Source: Veillonella parvula (lineage in GTDB: Bacteria > Bacillota > Negativicutes > Veillonellales > Veillonellaceae). From it: a stretch of 64,000 nucleotides of DNA. The translations under genes were made by a program, and so were the position numbers. The stretch covers positions 1,534,501 to 1,598,500 of the forward strand of contig NZ_LR778174.1 of the NCBI RefSeq assembly GCF_902810435.1. Direction: 5' to 3'. The notes beneath the pieces were generated by a model. That model did not search any database and was not told the DNA's origin. It saw nothing but the letters and a program-made list of their open reading frames with translations. This document shows, piece by piece, positions 61,004-64,000 of this stretch. How positions within the stretch are numbered: the first letter of the stretch is position 1; every line of letters starts with the position of its first letter.

Positions 61004-62605
61004 TTATTTGTATGCTTTTTTAAAGTCAACAAGTCCCAATGTGGTCCAGAAATAATTTTGAATTGTTCCGTTTGTTACATATGGTTGTGTTGTAAAGTAC
61101 AACGGCATAACAAGCGATTCATCAAAGATCATTTTTTCTGCTTCATGCATCAACGCATCACGAGCCGCCCCATTTGGAGTTGTACGAATGCGAGCAATCA
61201 ACTCATTATACGCATCACTATGGTACTGTCCATCATTATCTTCAGCAGAGAATACCTCTAAGAAGTTTTGTGGATCGCTATAATCAGCAACCCAAGAAGC
61301 ACGCGCAACTTGGTACTTACCAGCCTCACGGTCTGCTAAGAATACCTTTGTCTCTTGATTTTGTAAGCGTACATCTGCACCAAATGCATTTATCCAAGCA
61401 TCTTGAATCGCTTCCGCAATGGATTTATGTAATTCGCTTGTATTGTACAAAATCGTAATTTGAGGCAATGGACGATTTTTACCATAGCCAGCCTTTTTCA
61501 AGATTTCCTTAGCTTGCTCTACATCTTCGTATACAAGATAACTACCAGCTTCACGGAAGTCTTCACGGCCATTGCTTTCAAGCATGCCATATGGTACGAA
61601 CGCATAAGCCGCCTCTTTACCGCCTCTAACAATATTATTAACAATGTTAGCACGATTGATAACCATAGAAAAGGCTTTACGCACATCGGGGTCTGTAAAA
61701 GGCTCTGCTTTCACATTGAATACGTAATAATAGTTACCAAGCATAGGCCCAATATGTAATAAGCCTGCTTCTTCTAAACGTTTTTGATCCGCTACAGGAG
61801 GCTCAACCATCATATCAGCTTCGCCACCTTCAACTAAGGTGAGACGCGTACTTTGAGACTCACTAATAGGCCAATTCATTTTCTCTGTTTTCACAGATTC
61901 TGCGTCCCAATAATTAGGGTTCTTGATGAAATCCATTTCCCCATTATGCTTCCAAGAAAGTAAACGATATGGACCATTAGATACTATTGTTTCCGCATTA
62001 GCCGCCCAGTTTTCGTGAGCTTCTACTGCTTTTTTACTCACTGGGTAATAGCTATGAGACGCTAATAATTTCAAGAAATAAGCCGTTGGATTTTCTAAGG
62101 TAACTACCAATGTATCCTCATCAATAGCTTTAACCCCAACATCTTCAGCTGCAGCTTTACCCGTATTAAAAGCTTCACCATTTTCCAATACATATAACAT
62201 ATATGCATTATCCGCATGGACTTCAGGGTCTAATACGCGCTTCCAAGCGTATTCAAAGTCATAAGCCGTCAAAGGCTCTCCATTGGACCATTTTAAATTA
62301 GGTCGTAAATGGAAGGTATACTCACGACCATCATCGGAGATGTCCCAATTTTTAGCAAGTGCTGCTTCAGGTTCACTTTCATCATTCAAACGAACTAGAC
62401 CATCAAATAATTGAAGTTGAACCGTAGCCTCCGGAGAGGTAGTAGACTTTGCGGGATCCAATGTGGATGGTTCCTGCTCAATAACATAGCGGATTGTGTG
62501 TTCATCGATTGGTTGAACACCACGAGGGTACCCAAATACGAATAAGAGTACGCTCACCCCTAGAGCGAGGACCATGAGTTTTAACAAGTTTCGTTTATCC
62601 ATCAT
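61004..62605 (-). CDS. Oligopeptide-binding protein (solute-binding family 5, OppA-like)
   Basis: 533 aa. An N-terminal hydrophobic segment (about 8-25) with no lipobox Cys, so it is either cleaved or stays as an anchor, then the SBP_5 domain: EQEPSTLDPAKSTTSPEATV, LFDGLVRLN, LKWSNGEPLTAYDFEYAWKR, VSNGPYRLLSWKHNG, and RKAFSMVINRANIV. The pattern matches OppA/MppA of E. coli (peptide and murein tripeptide binders). ATG 62605 overlaps the upstream stop (ATGA). With LD-carboxypeptidase downstream, murein peptides are a plausible ligand (inference). A terminator follows. Confidence 0.9.
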   Translation of the reverse strand: MMDKRNLLKLMVLALGVSVLLFVFGYPRGVQPIDEHTIRYVIEQEPSTLDPAKSTTSPEATVQLQLFDGLVRLNDESEPEAALAKNWDISDDGREYTFHLRPNLKWSNGEPLTAYDFEYAWKRVLDPEVHADNAYMLYVLENGEAFNTGKAAAEDVGVKAIDEDTLVVTLENPTAYFLKLLASHSYYPVSKKAVEAHENWAANAETIVSNGPYRLLSWKHNGEMDFIKNPNYWDAESVKTEKMNWPISESQSTRLTLVEGGEADMMVEPPVADQKRLEEAGLLHIGPMLGNYYYVFNVKAEPFTDPDVRKAFSMVINRANIVNNIVRGGKEAAYAFVPYGMLESNGREDFREAGSYLVYEDVEQAKEILKKAGYGKNRPLPQITILYNTSELHKSIAEAIQDAWINAFGADVRLQNQETKVFLADREAGKYQVARASWVADYSDPQNFLEVFSAEDNDGQYHSDAYNELIARIRTTPNGAARDALMHEAEKMIFDESLVMPLYFTTQPYVTNGTIQNYFWTTLGLVDFKKAYK

Positions 62606-63420
62606 GGCAATGCTTCCTCTACAAATTCTTTCATGATGCGCCCAACTTGAGCGCCTAACTCTTTACCTCGGTCATTATCGATATCGCTCATTAAAAGGAT
62701 AAAACAAAAATGACCCCTAAATGTTTCTATTACACCCCCATCATGTTCTACACGATCAAGGGATCCTGTTTTATGGTGAAAGCGTATGCCTTCTCCCCAG
62801 TAAAATGGTAAGATATCACGGAATTGTTGGCGACCTAAGATATTCCACATTTCTCGGCCATAAGCATCTCTATCACGACATTCAAAAATGTGTTTATACA
62901 AACGAGCTAACGACATAGCTGTAATGTGATTATCACGACCTTCAGCTAGGGCGTTAAAGTCCATCATCATGCGATTAAGCTCCATCTCATCCATACCAAG
63001 CTTTTCTGCACGAGCATTGATATTTTCCATGCCGAGCACTGTGATGAGTAGATTTGTTGCGATATTATCACTAAGAACCATCATGAGACGGCATAACTCA
63101 AGATATGTAAAACTATGTTTACCAACTAACTCTTGTAGTGCGCCGCCACCTTCAACGCGTGGAGTTCTAGATAAAGGAACTGTATCATTAATGTCCAATT
63201 GCTCCGTACGAGCTAAATGAAAGACATATTCCATGATAAGTACCTTAATTAAACTCGCACTAGAATGTACAGTATTTTCACCTCTAGCTGCGATGAGTGT
63301 TGGTTCCTCTTCATCATCGAATTGTAGCACCGCATAAGATATATTCCCTGCTGGTGCCAATTCTTTAATGACTGTATCTAGTTGATGTTCCAAGGACTTG
63401 CCAACAATTAGTTTTTCCAT
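62602..63420 (-). CDS. Class A beta-lactamase-fold serine hydrolase without signal peptide
   Basis: 272 aa: SxxK with Ser56/Lys59 (SASLIKV), SDN 117-119 (VLSDNIATN), and KTG 217-219 (HHKTGSLD). The omega-loop region (FNALAEGRDNHIT) has a Glu near the expected place, but the ExxLN motif is not exact. No signal peptide precedes the domain, and the ATG 63420 start is supported by GGGAG 7 nt upstream, so the protein appears cytoplasmic, unlike true beta-lactamases. It sits between an Opp ATPase and oppA-like gene and overlaps the latter. A peptidase or esterase on imported peptides is plausible. Confidence 0.75.
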   Translation of the reverse strand: MEKLIVGKSLEHQLDTVIKELAPAGNISYAVLQFDDEEEPTLIAARGENTVHSSASLIKVLIMEYVFHLARTEQLDINDTVPLSRTPRVEGGGALQELVGKHSFTYLELCRLMMVLSDNIATNLLITVLGMENINARAEKLGMDEMELNRMMMDFNALAEGRDNHITAMSLARLYKHIFECRDRDAYGREMWNILGRQQFRDILPFYWGEGIRFHHKTGSLDRVEHDGGVIETFRGHFCFILLMSDIDNDRGKELGAQVGRIMKEFVEEALP

Positions 63421-63432
63421 ACTATTCTCCCA

Positions 63433-64000
63433 TTATATGTGCCAGCATGCGATGCGGCGATCTGCCCAATCTCGAAGTGGCGGACGTTCTGTAAAACAAC
63501 GACCTTCCGCTTCTGGACATCGACCACTAAACAGACACCCTTTTGGTGGGTCTAATGGATTTGGTGGATCCCCTTTAAGCGGTGCCCCAATTGGTGCATG
63601 TGGCATAACTGGACCATTTAAGGCCGTCAATGCACGGGTATACGGATGCTGAGGGAATTCATATAAGTCCAATGCAGGACCTTCTTCCATGACGGCACCT
63701 AAATACATAACAACCATGCGATGACTAATGTAGCGCACCATATTTAAATCATGAGAAATAAAGAGGTACGAAATACCATGTTGTTCTTGTAACCGTTCTA
63801 GTAATGTCATAATTTGCACTTGGATAGATACATCTAACGCAGAAATCGGCTCATCACAGATGATACATTGAGGCTCCATAATAAGAGCCCGTGCAATGCC
63901 GATACGTTGACGTTGCCCACCAGATAGTTCATGAGCATAACGCTCACCAAATGACATATTTAAGCCAACTTGGTCAAGCACCTCTTTTACACGAATCACG
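63433..64000 (-). CDS. oppF: Oligopeptide ABC transporter ATPase (OppF/DppF type), 3' part
   Basis: The C-terminal 188 codons; the start lies beyond the right edge. It shows signature LSGGQRQRIGIARAL, Walker B IICDEPISALDVS, H-loop FISHDLNMVRYI, and the oligopeptide-transport C-terminal domain with HPYTRALTAL and three Cys in GCLFSGRCPEAEGRC that can bind an iron-sulfur cluster as in Opp/Dpp ATPases. It powers peptide uptake with the permeases presumably outside the window. It lies 12 bp before the beta-lactamase-fold gene. Confidence 0.92.
   Translation of the reverse strand, partial: VIRVKEVLDQVGLNMSFGERYAHELSGGQRQRIGIARALIMEPQCIICDEPISALDVSIQVQIMTLLERLQEQHGISYLFISHDLNMVRYISHRMVVMYLGAVMEEGPALDLYEFPQHPYTRALTALNGPVMPHAPIGAPLKGDPPNPLDPPKGCLFSGRCPEAEGRCFTERPPLRDWADRRIACWHI

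Noticed and set aside
62602-63420. Calling this an antibiotic-resistance beta-lactamase
   Set aside because: No signal peptide and an inexact omega-loop motif; the context is peptide uptake.
1-64000. tRNA, rRNA or CRISPR arrays
   Set aside because: No cloverleaf-like genes, ribosomal RNA segments or regularly spaced repeats of CRISPR type were seen; the phased repeats at 59864-59934 are too short and too few.

Overview
The window comes from a diderm Firmicute of the Negativicutes, very probably Veillonella. It is an AT-rich genome with strong AGGAGG ribosome sites, frequent TTG/GTG starts and Firmicute-type housekeeping blocks (tilS-hpt-ftsH, coaX-birA, murA-mreB, folE-folP-folB-folK). It also carries a full set of LPS and outer-membrane genes. 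The genus assignment is inference from gene content. Every gene lies on the minus strand except one ThrE-type transporter (45925-47268).

Region 1 (1-26500) is an envelope factory. Reading in the direction of transcription, from high to low coordinates: an AMIN/phosphodiester-glycosidase-like protein; an operon with its own promoter holding a small secreted lipoyl-fold protein, an S55 (SpoIVB-like) protease-fold protein, mlaE, mlaF, mlaD (with a C-terminal barrel-like domain) and tolC; tamB; an IS200-type element; bamA with three OmpH/Skp-like genes, lpxD and an LpxL-like acyltransferase; lpxC-fabZ-lpxA; and lpxI-lpxB-msbA-waaA. Together these cover lipid A synthesis, its flipping and Kdo addition, outer-membrane protein insertion, and phospholipid transport.

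Region 2 (26500-33500) holds mreB-murA, an operon serS-transaldolase-glpX, and a cation diffusion facilitator. Region 3 (33600-40800) looks accessory. It has a guanine deaminase and a purine permease behind a guanine-type purine riboswitch, then an ornithine decarboxylase/antiporter pair behind a long AT-rich leader. Its codon use looks richer in CCG and GGC than its neighbours.

Region 4 (40780-53800) is housekeeping: lysS, greA, dusB, coaX, birA, the divergent thrE-like gene, ftsH, hpt, tilS, a Ppx/GppA protein, an S1-domain protein, a DivIC/FtsB protein and a lactate-dehydrogenase-family enzyme. Region 5 (53890-64000) has an unknown membrane-anchored protein, the folate operon, an ABC-F ATPase, an M20 amidohydrolase, an LD-carboxypeptidase, and an oligopeptide-uptake cluster with a leaderless beta-lactamase-fold protein. 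The cluster is cut by the right edge.

The most interesting signals are regulatory: a guanine riboswitch whose P1 helix directly overlaps its terminator (predicted ON switch); promoter-then-terminator leaders before greA and before the ABC-F gene; and a dyad at the birA start site. On the protein side, the Mla operon (lipoyl-fold protein, S55 protein, transenvelope-type MlaD, TolC) is the best candidate for an incompletely described system. No rRNA, tRNA or CRISPR array was seen.
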